From positions 41,230-105,229 of the forward strand of contig NZ_PCOQ01000022.1 in the NCBI RefSeq assembly GCF_002975275.1: 64,000 nt of DNA. The letters are read 5' to 3'. Within the stretch, counting starts at the first letter, position 1. Every line of letters begins with the position of its first letter. Source of the DNA: Achromobacter sp. MYb9 (lineage in GTDB: Bacteria; Pseudomonadota; Gammaproteobacteria; Burkholderiales; Burkholderiaceae_B). Positions 1-8,865 of this stretch are shown here, piece by piece. The translations under genes were made by a program, and so were the position numbers. The notes under the pieces are model-generated. The model ran no database searches, was not told the DNA's origin, and saw only the letters and a list, made by a program, of their open reading frames with translations.

Positions 1-185
1 TGCTCGGCGTTTGCGATCGCGTTTTCGATACCACTGATGGCCGGTCCCAACTGCTCGACGGTGAATACGCCGCGTTCCGGAATCTTGTCTCCGATGGACT
101 TGCCGGCCGCTTGCAAGATGCCTGTCGCGTGGTCGGACAGCATCAGGACCTCGGCCACGACCTTGGAGTGAAAGGTAATCAGCAT
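1..185 (-). CDS. DUF1840 domain protein, cut by window edge
   Basis: The gene reads leftward from an ATG at 183-185, and its 3' end lies outside the window. The 61 visible codons begin MLITFHSKVVAEVL and continue through a short helical stretch, which matches the start of the small DUF1840 family (about 110 residues). An AGGAG sits about 8 nt before the ATG, which supports this start. The family has no established function. The gene diverges from argS. Family assignment is from memory of the N-terminal motif. Confidence 0.75.
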   Translation of the reverse strand, partial: MLITFHSKVVAEVLMLSDHATGILQAAGKSIGDKIPERGVFTVEQLGPAISGIENAIANAE

Positions 186-488
186 GTTGCAGTCTCCTTC
201 ATTGAATGCGTTACATACACTACCGCAACGCCCGGGGGATGCCAACTGGGCACCCGGCGCCGTTCCGTGTACCGGGCGCCCCGCCCAGGGATGACGCGGC
301 TATCAGTTTGATTTTATTGACAGTTCCGCCGCCCGGCTGAACGCTTGCCGGACGGTTTCCAGCCCCTTGGGCGCCGGTTCGGCCGCCAAATCAACTATCA
401 TTCAGGGGATTCCCGTGGCCTTGCCAGGCCGGACGCCGTCCGCCAGTTCTTCGCCTTGGCCGCTCACCCAGAACTTCTCCAGACGCCC
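186..488. other. Divergent intergenic region before argS
   Basis: This is 303 bp without a convincing gene, separating the DUF1840 gene from argS. On the left it carries the ribosome-binding site for the DUF1840 gene. A TTGACA lies at 317-322 on the plus strand, but the hexamer 17 nt further on is poor, so it is only a weak promoter candidate for argS. An open frame runs into argS from further upstream, but it is not supported as coding. Confidence 0.4.
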
Positions 489-2174
489 ATGCTCCCCGAG
501 CAACAAAAACAGCTTATCTCCCTGATTCAGGCCGCCGTTGCGCAGAGCCTTCCCGACGCCCAGGCCAATGTGCTGCTGGAGCGCCCCAAGGTCGCCGCCC
601 ACGGCGACGTCGCCACCAACGTGGCCATGCAGTTGGCCAAGCCCGCCGGCCGCAACCCGCGTGAACTGGCCCAGGCCATCGTGGACGCGTTGCTGGCCGC
701 GCCGGCCGCGCGCGACCTGGTCGAAAGCGCTGAGATCGCCGGCCCGGGTTTCATCAACCTGCGCGTCACCGCCGCCGCCCGCCAAGCCGTCATCGGCACC
801 GTGGCCGAGCAGGGCGCAAGCTTTGGCCGCGCGCCCCGCAGCGGCGAGAAAATCCTGGTTGAATTCGTTTCCGCCAACCCGACCGGCCCGCTGCACGTGG
901 GCCATGCCCGCCAGGCCGCCCTGGGCGACGCCCTGTGCCGCCTGTACGACGCCAGCGGCTGGGACGTGACCCGCGAGTTCTATTACAACGACGCCGGCAA
1001 CCAGATCGAAAACCTGGCCATCAGCGTGCAGGCCCGCGCCCGTGGCCTGACGACCGACTCCCCCGAATGGCCGGCCGACGGCTACAAGGGCGACTACATC
1101 GTCGACATCGCGCGCGACTTCCAGGCCGGCAAGACCCTGCAGGCGTCGGACGGCCAGCCCGTTACCGCCACCGGCAACATCGACAGCCTGGACGACATCC
1201 GCGCCTTCGCCGTGGCCTACCTGCGCCGCGAACAAGACCTGGACTTGCAGGCGTTCGGCCTGAAGTTCGACAACTACTACCTGGAAAGCTCGCTGTACAC
1301 GTCGGGCCGCGTCGAGGCCACCGTCAAGGCACTGGTCGCCGGCGGCCACACCTATGAAGAAGGCGGCGCGCTGTGGCTGCGCACCACCGAACTTGGCACG
1401 GGCGACGACAAAGACCGCGTCATGAGAAAGAGCGAAGGCGGCTACACCTACTTCGTGCCGGACGTGGCTTACCACAAGGCCAAATGGGAACGCGGCTTCC
1501 ACCGCGCCGTGAACATCCAGGGCAGCGACCACCACGGCACCGTGGCCCGCGTGCGCGCCGGCCTGCAAGCGCTGGAAGAGGGCATCCCGAAGGACTACCC
1601 GTCCTACGTGCTGCACAAGATGGTCAAGGTGATGCGCGGCGGCGAAGAGGTCAAGATCTCCAAGCGTGCCGGCAGCTACGTGACCATGCGCGACCTGATC
1701 GACTGGGTGGGCCGCGACGCGGTGCGCTACTTTCTGATCCAGCGCCGCGCCGACACCGAATTCGTATTCGACGTGGACCTGGCGCTGTCCAAGAGCGACG
1801 AGAACCCCGTCTATTACATCCAGTACGCCCACGCGCGCATCTGCACGATGATCAACAACGCCGGCATGCCGGCCGCCGACGTGGCCGCCGCCGATGCCTC
1901 CCTGCTGACCGCGCCGACCGAATTCGCGCTGATGCAGCGCCTGGCCGAATTCCCTCACGTGGTGGCCCTGGCCGCCCAGGACCTGTCGCCGCACCACATC
2001 GCTTTCTGGCTGCGCGACTGCGCCTCGGATTTCCACGCCTGGTACGCCGCCGAACGCGTGCTGATCGACGACGTGGCCCTTAAATTGGCCCGCCTGCGCC
2101 TGGCCGCCACGACGCGCCAGGTGCTGGCCAACGGCCTGGAGCTGCTGGGCGTTTCCGCCCCCGAGCGGATGTAA
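489..2174 (+). CDS. argS: Arginyl-tRNA synthetase
   Basis: Class I aminoacyl-tRNA synthetase that charges tRNA-Arg with arginine in the cytoplasm, 561 residues. The N-terminal additional domain covers about residues 1-110. The HIGH-type motif HVGH is at 136-139 and the KMSKS-type loop reads KISKR near 387-391. The helical anticodon-binding domain ends in GVSAPERM. The ATG at 489 gives a start (MLPEQQKQL) identical in form to Bordetella ArgS. The reading frame continues upstream to 345, but that stretch has no homology I recognise. A SPOR protein gene follows 9 bp downstream, so the two are probably co-transcribed. Confidence 0.97.
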   Translation: MLPEQQKQLISLIQAAVAQSLPDAQANVLLERPKVAAHGDVATNVAMQLAKPAGRNPRELAQAIVDALLAAPAARDLVESAEIAGPGFINLRVTAAARQAVIGTVAEQGASFGRAPRSGEKILVEFVSANPTGPLHVGHARQAALGDALCRLYDASGWDVTREFYYNDAGNQIENLAISVQARARGLTTDSPEWPADGYKGDYIVDIARDFQAGKTLQASDGQPVTATGNIDSLDDIRAFAVAYLRREQDLDLQAFGLKFDNYYLESSLYTSGRVEATVKALVAGGHTYEEGGALWLRTTELGTGDDKDRVMRKSEGGYTYFVPDVAYHKAKWERGFHRAVNIQGSDHHGTVARVRAGLQALEEGIPKDYPSYVLHKMVKVMRGGEEVKISKRAGSYVTMRDLIDWVGRDAVRYFLIQRRADTEFVFDVDLALSKSDENPVYYIQYAHARICTMINNAGMPAADVAAADASLLTAPTEFALMQRLAEFPHVVALAAQDLSPHHIAFWLRDCASDFHAWYAAERVLIDDVALKLARLRLAATTRQVLANGLELLGVSAPERM

Positions 2175-2183
2175 CATCGGTAC

Positions 2184-2927
2184 ATGGCAACCAAGCGCAA
2201 AACTACCCGCCGTTCCTCTGGCGAAAGCGGCAGCACCCTCTACGGGGCGCTCGCCGGCCTGCTCATCGGCCTGATCGTGGCCGCCGTCGTGGCGTTCTAC
2301 GTCACCAAGGCGCCGGTGCCCTTCGTGGACCGCGCCAGCCGCCAAGGCGACACGGGCAAGCTGCCCGATCCCCGCCAGGCGCCGGACCCCAACGCCGGCC
2401 TGTACGGCCGCGACGGCGCGGCGGGTGCGCCGCCCACCGGCCCGACCGCCACCGCGCCGGTGCCGCTGCCTGGCGCGGGCGCCGGCACGGCTGGTACGGC
2501 CAAGCCGGACGAAACGCCGTCCAAGCTGGACGACCTGGGCGCGCTGATCGCCACGCTGCCGTCAACCGCCAAACCGCAGGCATCGTCTTCCGCCCCCGCG
2601 CAGGTGGCCGTGGCGCCCACGCAGGCGCCCACGCCGATTTCAAAAGCCGCACCGGCCCCGTCCCCCAAAGCCGCCACCGCCACCGCGTCGGCGGCAACGG
2701 GCACGTACTACCTGCAAGCCGGCGCTTTCCGCGGCGAAAACGATGCGGAATCGCTGAAGGCCCGCATCATCCTGCTGGGGTTGCCGGTGGCCGTGCAGAA
2801 AGCTGAAGTGAACGGCAAGGCGATCAACCGGGTGCGTGTTGGCCCGTTCGCGCGGCTGGACGACATGAACCGCGCCCGCGGCAGGCTGGGCGAGAACAAG
2901 ATTGAAACCGCCGTGGTGCGCCAATAA
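2184..2927 (+). CDS. SPOR-domain inner-membrane protein (FtsN-like)
   Basis: A 247-residue bitopic protein. A basic cytoplasmic N-terminus (KRKTTRR) is followed by one membrane segment at about 20-41, then a Pro/Ala-rich periplasmic linker of about 130 residues. The C-terminal SPOR domain covers about 173-247 (starts YYLQAGAF, contains RVRVGPF). SPOR domains bind denuded septal peptidoglycan, so a role in cell division or wall remodelling is inferred. Position after argS and before dsbA resembles related Burkholderiales. It could be the genus FtsN, but FtsN is too divergent to name it firmly. Confidence 0.85.
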   Translation: MATKRKTTRRSSGESGSTLYGALAGLLIGLIVAAVVAFYVTKAPVPFVDRASRQGDTGKLPDPRQAPDPNAGLYGRDGAAGAPPTGPTATAPVPLPGAGAGTAGTAKPDETPSKLDDLGALIATLPSTAKPQASSSAPAQVAVAPTQAPTPISKAAPAPSPKAATATASAATGTYYLQAGAFRGENDAESLKARIILLGLPVAVQKAEVNGKAINRVRVGPFARLDDMNRARGRLGENKIETAVVRQ

Positions 2928-3017
2928 GGCGCGGCCGCCGCCCGCTTTGCACACTTGGTATTGAACTTATCCGGCCCCGGGCCTGTCTGTCACTTTTTAC
3001 CCAGGAACCTCTCATCC

Positions 3018-3650
3018 ATGTTGTCCACCAAGATTATCCGCATCATGGCCGCGGCCGCGCTGACCGCCACGGCGTTCTTCAGCCAGGCAAGCCACGCTCA
3101 AGGCACGCCGGCCTATGTGTCGATCAACCCGCCGCTGCCGTCGGACACCCCGGGCAAAGTGGAAGTGCTGGAGTTCTTTGCCTACACCTGCCCGCATTGC
3201 GCCGCCATGGAACCCATGGTTGAAGACTGGGTCAAGACCGCGCCGTCGGACGTCGTGCTCAAGCAAGTGCCGATCGCCTTCAACGCCGGCATGAAGCCGC
3301 TGCAGCAGGTGTACTACACGTTCCTGGCCCTGGACCGCCCGGACCTGCACGCCAAGTTCTTCACCGCCATCCACGGCGAGCACAAGCGCCTGTTCGACAA
3401 GAAGGCCATGGGCGAGTGGGTCGCATCCCAAGGCGTGGACCGCGCCAAGTTCGACTCGATCTTCGATTCGTTCAGCGTGCAAACCCAGGTGCAGCGCGCC
3501 AACCAGCTGGCCGAGGCCTACCGCATCGACGGCACGCCCTCGTTCGCCGTGGGCGGCAAGTTCATGACCTCGCCGGTCATGGCGGGCAACAGCTACGAAG
3601 GCGCCCTGAAGGAAGTCAACCAACTGATCCCGATGGCGCGCAACAAGTAA
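3018..3650 (+). CDS. dsbA: Periplasmic thiol:disulfide oxidoreductase DsbA
   Basis: A 210-residue periplasmic oxidase that introduces disulfides into exported proteins. A signal peptide covers about 1-27 (ends SHA). The mature protein has the thioredoxin-fold active site CPHC at 58-61 and a cis-proline loop GTPSF near 171-175. The frame is open from 2955, but the ATG at 3018 is preferred because it begins directly at the signal peptide. An intrinsic terminator follows 21 nt after the stop. Confidence 0.95.
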   Translation: MLSTKIIRIMAAAALTATAFFSQASHAQGTPAYVSINPPLPSDTPGKVEVLEFFAYTCPHCAAMEPMVEDWVKTAPSDVVLKQVPIAFNAGMKPLQQVYYTFLALDRPDLHAKFFTAIHGEHKRLFDKKAMGEWVASQGVDRAKFDSIFDSFSVQTQVQRANQLAEAYRIDGTPSFAVGGKFMTSPVMAGNSYEGALKEVNQLIPMARNK

Positions 3651-3671
3651 TCCGCGCCCGCGATTCACGGC

Positions 3672-3709
3672 AAAGCGCCCCGGCCATCAGGCCGGGGCGC
3701 TTTCTTTTT
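3672..3709 (+). terminator. Intrinsic terminator after dsbA
   Basis: A perfect 14-bp stem has arms at 3672-3685 and 3690-3703 with an ATCA loop, and is followed by a T-rich run (TTTCTTTTT). This is one of the strongest terminators in the window. It ends the argS-SPOR-dsbA run. Confidence 0.9.
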
Positions 3710-3808
3710 GGAGAAGATGTTTCAGCAGCGCCCGGCCCTTGAACGCCGGCGCTACACTTTCGCCACAAAAATTCGCCGCAACGACGGCATCAAACGGGTG
3801 GAAGACAA

Positions 3809-5026
3809 ATGAGACAGCAATCCCTGCGCAACCGCGCGGCATTGGGCGTTGGCCTGTGCCTGGCGTTCGGCGCGCTTGCCGCGCACGCCAGCACGGCCGA
3901 CGGCGTGAAGATCGGCGTTCTGACGGACATGGCGGGCGTTACCGCTGACGCCACGGGCAAGGGGTCGGTGGAAGCCGCCCGCCTGGCCATCGAGGAAATG
4001 GGAGGCGCGGTGCTGGGCAAGCCCATTTCACTGGTGTCGGGCGACCACCAGCATCGCCCCGACATCGGCAGCGGCATGGTCCGCAAGTGGTACGACACCG
4101 ACGGCGTGGACGTCGTGGTGGACGTGCCCAATTCGTCCGTCGCGCTGGCCGTGCAGGGCATTGCGCGCGAAAAGAAGAAGCTGGTGCTGTTCTCCAGCCC
4201 CGGCACCACCGCGCTGTCGCAGGCGCAATGCTCGCCCTATGGCGTGCAATGGACCTACACCACCTATGCGCTGTCGCGCGGCACCGCCACTGCGGTCGTC
4301 AACGAAGGCAACAAGCGCTGGTTCATCCTGGCGTCCGACTACGCGTTCGGCAAACAGTTGGCCGCGGACACCGAAAGCGTCGTCAAAGCCAATGGCGGCG
4401 AAGTGGTGGGCACCGTGTTCCACCCGCTGAACGCCTCCGACTTCGCGTCCTTCCTGCTCCAGGCGCAGGGCACCAAGGCGCAGATCATCGCCATCGCGAA
4501 CGCCGGCGGCGACACCATTTCCGCCATCAAGCAAGCCGCGGAATTCGGCATCGGCGGCGCGCAGCAGCTGGCCGCCATGCTGCTGCTGATCACCGACGTG
4601 CACAGCCTGGGCCTGCAGGCGGCGCAGAAGACCTATCTGACCGTGCCCGCGTATTGGGACATGAACGACGGCACGCGCGCCTTCACCAAGAAATTCGAAG
4701 CGCGCGTCGGCCGCCCGCCCACTTTCCTGCAAGCGGGCGTCTACAGTTCGGTGCGCCACTACCTGCAGGCGGTGAAGGCCGCTGGCACGGCGGATTCGGA
4801 CGCCGTGATGGCGAAGATGAAGGCGCTGCCCATCGACGACCCGTTCAGCCTGAATGCGCGCATCCGCGAAGACGGCCTGGTGGTGCGCGACATGATGCTG
4901 GCGCAGGTGAAGACGCCCGCGCAGTCCAAAGCGCCCTGGGACTACTACAACATCGTGCGCACGATCCCCGGCGATACGCTGGCCTGGCCGCTATCGGAAA
5001 GCCAATGCCCGCTGGTCAAGAAATGA
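3809..5026 (+). CDS. Branched-chain-type ABC periplasmic binding protein, orphan
   Basis: A 405-residue periplasmic ligand-binding protein of the LivJ/LivK type (Peripla_BP_6). A signal peptide covers about 1-27. The mature protein opens with VKIGVLTDMAG and shows the two-lobed type I fold pattern, with SSPGTTALS and FGKQLAADTE segments. GGAAG precedes the ATG. No permease or ATPase gene lies nearby, so it must share a transporter encoded elsewhere or act as a sensor. Its stop overlaps the start of the next gene (ATGA at 5023-5026). The ligand is unknown; related proteins bind amino acids, amides or aromatic acids. Confidence 0.88.
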   Translation: MRQQSLRNRAALGVGLCLAFGALAAHASTADGVKIGVLTDMAGVTADATGKGSVEAARLAIEEMGGAVLGKPISLVSGDHQHRPDIGSGMVRKWYDTDGVDVVVDVPNSSVALAVQGIAREKKKLVLFSSPGTTALSQAQCSPYGVQWTYTTYALSRGTATAVVNEGNKRWFILASDYAFGKQLAADTESVVKANGGEVVGTVFHPLNASDFASFLLQAQGTKAQIIAIANAGGDTISAIKQAAEFGIGGAQQLAAMLLLITDVHSLGLQAAQKTYLTVPAYWDMNDGTRAFTKKFEARVGRPPTFLQAGVYSSVRHYLQAVKAAGTADSDAVMAKMKALPIDDPFSLNARIREDGLVVRDMMLAQVKTPAQSKAPWDYYNIVRTIPGDTLAWPLSESQCPLVKK

Positions 5027-5994
5027 ACCCGGCCGGCGCGACGTCGGCCCCGGCGCCGGTTGCGCTGGCGGATTTCGGCAGCTTCTACGCGGGCGGCAAG
5101 CCCGTGCGCGTGGCCGGCCTGCCGCAGCGCGACATCGCTTTCACGCAAAGCGCGTCGCTGGCGTACGACCCCAATGGCCTGTACCACTTCGAGCAGGCCT
5201 ACGTGCAGTATTTCATCCCGGCCCGGTTGTCCCATCCGCTGCCGGTGGTGCTGCTGCACGGCGGCGGCATGACGGGCGCCATGTGGGAACAGACGCCGGA
5301 TGGCCGGCCGGGGTGGATGCAGCATTTCCTGCGCCAGGGCCACGCGGTGTATGTGGTGGACAACGTCGAACGCGGCCGCGCCGGCTGGGCACCGTTCCAG
5401 CAGGTCTGGCCCGAGCCGCCCATCATCCGCAATGCGGAGGAAAGCTGGTCGCTGTTCCGCTTCGGGCGCGCCGAAGATTTCGAGGCGCGGCGCGCATTCG
5501 ACGGGCAGCGCTTTCCCGTCGGCGCGTTCGACGACTTCATCCGCCACGCGGTACCGCGCTGGCTGGGCAACAACGACGCGGCCTTGCGCGGATTCTGCGC
5601 CGTGCTGGACCGCGTGGGCCCCTGCCTGGTGCTGGCGCACAGCCATGGCGGCGAAGTGGCCTACCGGGCCCTGCATGCGCGGCCGGACCTGGTGCGCGGC
5701 GTGATCGGCATCGAACCGTCGGGTTTCTCCAGCGACGTCGTGGCCGCCGCGGTGGCGGAAAAGCCCTTCCTGTTCGTCTATGGCGACTATCTGGACGCCA
5801 CGCCGCTGTGGCAGCGCCTGTGCGCCGCCGGCCAGGATTATGCGGAGGCGCTGGCGCGGCATGGCGCACGGGTGGACGTGTGGCGGCTGGCGGACCAGGG
5901 CGTTGCAGGCAACTCCCACATGCCGATGATGGACGACAACAGCGACGACATCGCCGGACGCATCGGCGCCTGGATCCGCAGCGCGGCGGTGTGA
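5023..5994 (+). CDS. Alpha/beta hydrolase (esterase-like)
   Basis: A 323-residue alpha/beta hydrolase. The oxyanion-hole strand ends in HGGG at 79-82. The nucleophile elbow reads AHSHGG with Ser207, and a late His299 (NSHMPMMDD) is the likely catalytic histidine. No signal peptide is visible, so it is probably cytoplasmic. The ATG overlaps the stop of the binding-protein gene by 4 nt, implying translational coupling and a shared substrate, perhaps an ester or amide taken up by that protein. Substrate unknown. Confidence 0.85.
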   Translation: MNPAGATSAPAPVALADFGSFYAGGKPVRVAGLPQRDIAFTQSASLAYDPNGLYHFEQAYVQYFIPARLSHPLPVVLLHGGGMTGAMWEQTPDGRPGWMQHFLRQGHAVYVVDNVERGRAGWAPFQQVWPEPPIIRNAEESWSLFRFGRAEDFEARRAFDGQRFPVGAFDDFIRHAVPRWLGNNDAALRGFCAVLDRVGPCLVLAHSHGGEVAYRALHARPDLVRGVIGIEPSGFSSDVVAAAVAEKPFLFVYGDYLDATPLWQRLCAAGQDYAEALARHGARVDVWRLADQGVAGNSHMPMMDDNSDDIAGRIGAWIRSAAV

Positions 5995-6053
5995 AGGCGC
6001 AGGGCGCGGCGCGCCGATGGCGCCATGCCCTGCCGGCTGCGCGGGCTGCGGCG

Positions 6054-7253
6054 TTACTCGCGTACCGCCGCGGCCTTTTCCAACGCCTGGGTCAGGTCGG
6101 CGATGATGTCTTCCGGCGATTCCAGGCCGATGTGCAGACGGACGACCGCGTTGTCGCCATCGCCCCAATAGCGGTGTTTGGACAGATCATTGGGCGACAC
6201 AAGCTGCACCAGGCTTTCGTAGCCGCCCCAGGAAAAGCCGATGCCGAAGAGCGTCAACGCATCCACGAAGGCGCGCGCGGCCGCGGGCGACAGGCGCAGT
6301 TCCACGGACAGCATGCCGTTGGATCCCGTGCAGTCGCGCTGCCACAACGCATGCCCCGGGTCCGCTGGCCAGGCCGGGTGGAACAGGCGCACGGTTTCGG
6401 GGCGGTTCTTGAAAAATTCGCACACCTGCAACGCATGACGCGCGTGCTGGGCCATGCGGATGGGCATGGTGCGCACGCCGCGCAGCGCCAGCCAGGCGTC
6501 ATCGGCGCTGATGGAATAGCCCATCGCGTACTGCGTGCGGTTCAGCTTCCTGGCGATGGCTTCATCGTTGGTGACCACGGCCCCCAGCATCAGGTCGGAG
6601 TGGCCCCCCACGTACTTGGTGCCCGCGATCACCGACACCTGCGCGCCCAGCGTCAGCGGACGGTAGATGTAGCCCGACCCCCAGGTGTTATCGGTGGCCA
6701 GCACCAGCCCGTGATCCTTCGCGAACGCGGCCATCGCGCCCATGTCCAGCATTTCGAACAGCAGCGAACCGGGCGACTCCACATACAGCAGCTTCGTGTT
6801 CGGCTGCACCAGCGCGTCCAGGTCGTCGCCGGCCGCGAAATACGTGATGTCGATATTCATGCGCTTGAGCACGGCATCGTCCAATTCGCGCATCGGGCCA
6901 TACACGCAGTCGGAGATCAGCGCGTGGTCGCCCGCCGAGCACAACGCCATCATGACCATCGTCATCGCCGACAGCCCCGACGACGCCAGATAGCAATGCG
7001 TGCCGCCTTCCAGCTGGGTGAACACTTCTTCCAGCGCGGCATGCGTGTCCATGCCCATGCGGCCATAGGTGGTGGCGCGGCCGCCGGCCGCTTTGGTGCG
7101 TTGCGCCAGTTCCAGCGCGGCCAGGTTTTCGAAGCGGACCGTGCTGGCGCGCATGGGCGGCAGCGGCACCGGCGCCGTGCCGGTTTCGGGGTGGAACGGG
7201 GCGGTGCCCGCGTGCTGCAAAACCGTATCGATGTGTTTGGTGGTCATCTTCAA
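6054..7253 (-). CDS. metC: Cystathionine beta-lyase (Cys/Met metabolism PLP enzyme)
   Basis: A 399-residue PLP enzyme of the Cys/Met metabolism family, expected to cleave cystathionine to homocysteine, pyruvate and ammonia. The Schiff-base lysine is Lys213 in GTKYVGGHSD. The stretches ATDNTWGSGY and YVESPGSLLFE are typical of MetC rather than of cystathionine gamma-synthase. An alternative start two codons in (MTTKH) is possible. It is convergent with the esterase gene. A broader role as a cysteine-S-conjugate beta-lyase cannot be excluded. Confidence 0.85.
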   Translation of the reverse strand: MKMTTKHIDTVLQHAGTAPFHPETGTAPVPLPPMRASTVRFENLAALELAQRTKAAGGRATTYGRMGMDTHAALEEVFTQLEGGTHCYLASSGLSAMTMVMMALCSAGDHALISDCVYGPMRELDDAVLKRMNIDITYFAAGDDLDALVQPNTKLLYVESPGSLLFEMLDMGAMAAFAKDHGLVLATDNTWGSGYIYRPLTLGAQVSVIAGTKYVGGHSDLMLGAVVTNDEAIARKLNRTQYAMGYSISADDAWLALRGVRTMPIRMAQHARHALQVCEFFKNRPETVRLFHPAWPADPGHALWQRDCTGSNGMLSVELRLSPAAARAFVDALTLFGIGFSWGGYESLVQLVSPNDLSKHRYWGDGDNAVVRLHIGLESPEDIIADLTQALEKAAAVRE

Positions 7254-7343
7254 GGGACTGCTTAAGAATGAACAGGGCCGGAATGAACAGGCTGGATCAA
7301 GGGCGGACAGGGTGAACCATATCAGGCGCGCGGCCCGCTGTCC

Positions 7344-8078
7344 CTATGCCGTGACCCACGCCACGGTGTCCGACAGGCCGGCACGGTGGGTGCGGTAGCT
7401 GTTGGCGGGATGCGTGACGTCGGCGTAGCCGAAGGAAATGCCGCAGACGACGCGACGGCCCGGGTCGATGCCCAGCACGTCGCGCAACACCTCGGGGTAC
7501 ATCGCCAGCGAGGCCTGCGCCACGGTCGCGACGCCGTTGGCCTGGGCCGCCAGCAGGAAATTCGCCACGTAGCCGCCGCAGTCCATCGCGCCGTATTCAC
7601 CCAGCGCCTCGTCGGTGGTGATGATGGCCACGTGCGGCGCGTCGAACAATTGGAAGTTGCGCATTTCCTGGCGGCGGTAGGCCTCGCGGTCGCCGCGTTC
7701 CACGCCCACCGCGCCATACAGCTGGAAGCCCGATTCGCGGCGACGCGCCAGATACTCGCCGCGATACTCGCGGGGGAAGGGAAAGTCGGGCGTGAAGCCG
7801 GGGGTGACCGCCGCTTGTTCCGCCCGCGCTTGCAGCGCCGCGCGCAGACGTTCGGTGCCCGCGCCTTCGGTGATCGCCACTTGCCAGGGCTGGCAGTTGC
7901 ACCAGGACGCCGTGCGCTGCGCCAGGGTCAGGATGCGTTCGATCGTGGGGCGGGGCACCGGCGCGGGCAGAAAAGCCCGGCAACTGTGCCGGACTCGCAG
8001 CCACGCTTCCAGCGCGGCGTCGGGACGGGCGTCATTGTCGTCGCGGGCTTGCGACTCCTGCGGGGCGTTAGCGGTCAT
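7344..8078 (-). CDS. Nitroreductase-family flavoprotein
   Basis: A 244-residue member of the FMN-dependent nitroreductase fold, which uses NAD(P)H to reduce nitro compounds, quinones or enones. Visible hallmarks are an early RHSCRAF motif and the WCNCQPWQVAI segment that packs on FMN. A late CGISFGYAD stretch and the C-terminal arm complete it. The ATG at 8078 is favoured over a GTG at 8105 because GGAG lies about 12 nt upstream of it. It diverges from the LysE-type exporter gene across about 100 bp. Physiological substrate unknown. Confidence 0.85.
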   Translation of the reverse strand: MTANAPQESQARDDNDARPDAALEAWLRVRHSCRAFLPAPVPRPTIERILTLAQRTASWCNCQPWQVAITEGAGTERLRAALQARAEQAAVTPGFTPDFPFPREYRGEYLARRRESGFQLYGAVGVERGDREAYRRQEMRNFQLFDAPHVAIITTDEALGEYGAMDCGGYVANFLLAAQANGVATVAQASLAMYPEVLRDVLGIDPGRRVVCGISFGYADVTHPANSYRTHRAGLSDTVAWVTA

Positions 8079-8179
8079 GGGGCGTCTGTCTCCGGTTGTC
8101 GGCACGCAAGGCCGGTGGATTTTGCCCTTATGATGCCATTCTCCGGCTGACCGGAGCCTTCCCGTTCCAGGCGAGACCC

Positions 8180-8806
8180 ATGCTGCCCTTCGATACCCTG
8201 ATCGCGTTTTTCGGCATTGCCGTCCTGCTGGCCCTGACGCCCGGACCCGACAACCTGTTCGTGCTGATGCAGTCGGCCATCTGGGGACGCAAGGCGGGCA
8301 TGCTGGTGGTGCTGGGGCTATGCACCGGCCTGCTGGGCCACACCGCCGCCGTCGCGTTCGGGCTGGCGGCGGTGTTCGCCGCGTCGCCCATGGCGTTCAC
8401 GGTGCTGAAACTGGCGGGCGCCGCCTACCTGGCGTATCTGGCATGGCAGATCCTGCGTGCGCCGGTGGAATCGGAAGCCGGCAAACCGCCCGAAGCGCGC
8501 AAGCCCGGCGCGCTGTATCGCCGCGGCATCGTGATGAACCTGACCAACCCGAAGGTGCTGCTGTTCTTCTTCGCCTTCCTGCCGCAGTTCACCTCGCCGG
8601 CGCTGGGCCCGGTCGGCATCCAGACCTTGCAGCTGGGCGCCGTGTTCATGGTGTCGACCTTGCTGGTGTTCGGCGCCATCGCGTTCTTCTCGGGCGCGTT
8701 CGGCGAATTGCTGCAGCGTTCGGTGACGGCCAAGCGCTGGTTGAACCGCATCGCCGCCCTGGTCTTCGTGGGCCTGGCCGTGCGCCTGGCGACCGCGACG
8801 CGGTAA
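8180..8806 (+). CDS. LysE/RhtB-family amino-acid exporter
   Basis: A 208-residue inner-membrane protein with about six hydrophobic segments. The N-terminal signature is LALTPGPDNLFVL, the hallmark of LysE/RhtB exporters that pump out basic amino acids, homoserine, threonine or related molecules. The MNLTNPKVLLFF motif lies mid-protein as in RhtB. The open frame starts earlier, but the ATG at 8180 gives the canonical family N-terminus. Substrate not predictable from sequence. Confidence 0.9.
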   Translation: MLPFDTLIAFFGIAVLLALTPGPDNLFVLMQSAIWGRKAGMLVVLGLCTGLLGHTAAVAFGLAAVFAASPMAFTVLKLAGAAYLAYLAWQILRAPVESEAGKPPEARKPGALYRRGIVMNLTNPKVLLFFFAFLPQFTSPALGPVGIQTLQLGAVFMVSTLLVFGAIAFFSGAFGELLQRSVTAKRWLNRIAALVFVGLAVRLATATR

Positions 8807-8865
8807 AAGGGGTCGCGGGGTCGCGGGGTTGCCCGCGCGTCGCGCAACCCGCCCCCGGTTTCCGA

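Noticed and set aside
402..2345. Long minus-strand open frame opposite argS
   Set aside because: It is a high-GC shadow: repetitive Ala/Gly/Val/His composition, no known domain, and it lies antisense to a clear synthetase gene.
6000..6035. Hairpin between the esterase and metC genes as a terminator
   Set aside because: Only a 7-bp outer stem with a large loop and no T-run; not better than chance in such GC-rich DNA.
5283..7265. Long plus-strand open frame across the esterase and metC genes
   Set aside because: It is composed of Arg/Ala/Gly/His-rich sequence and crosses a convergent gene boundary; no domain.
7254..7343. Possible SAM or cobalamin riboswitch near metC
   Set aside because: The region is short, and no conserved riboswitch core could be recognised.
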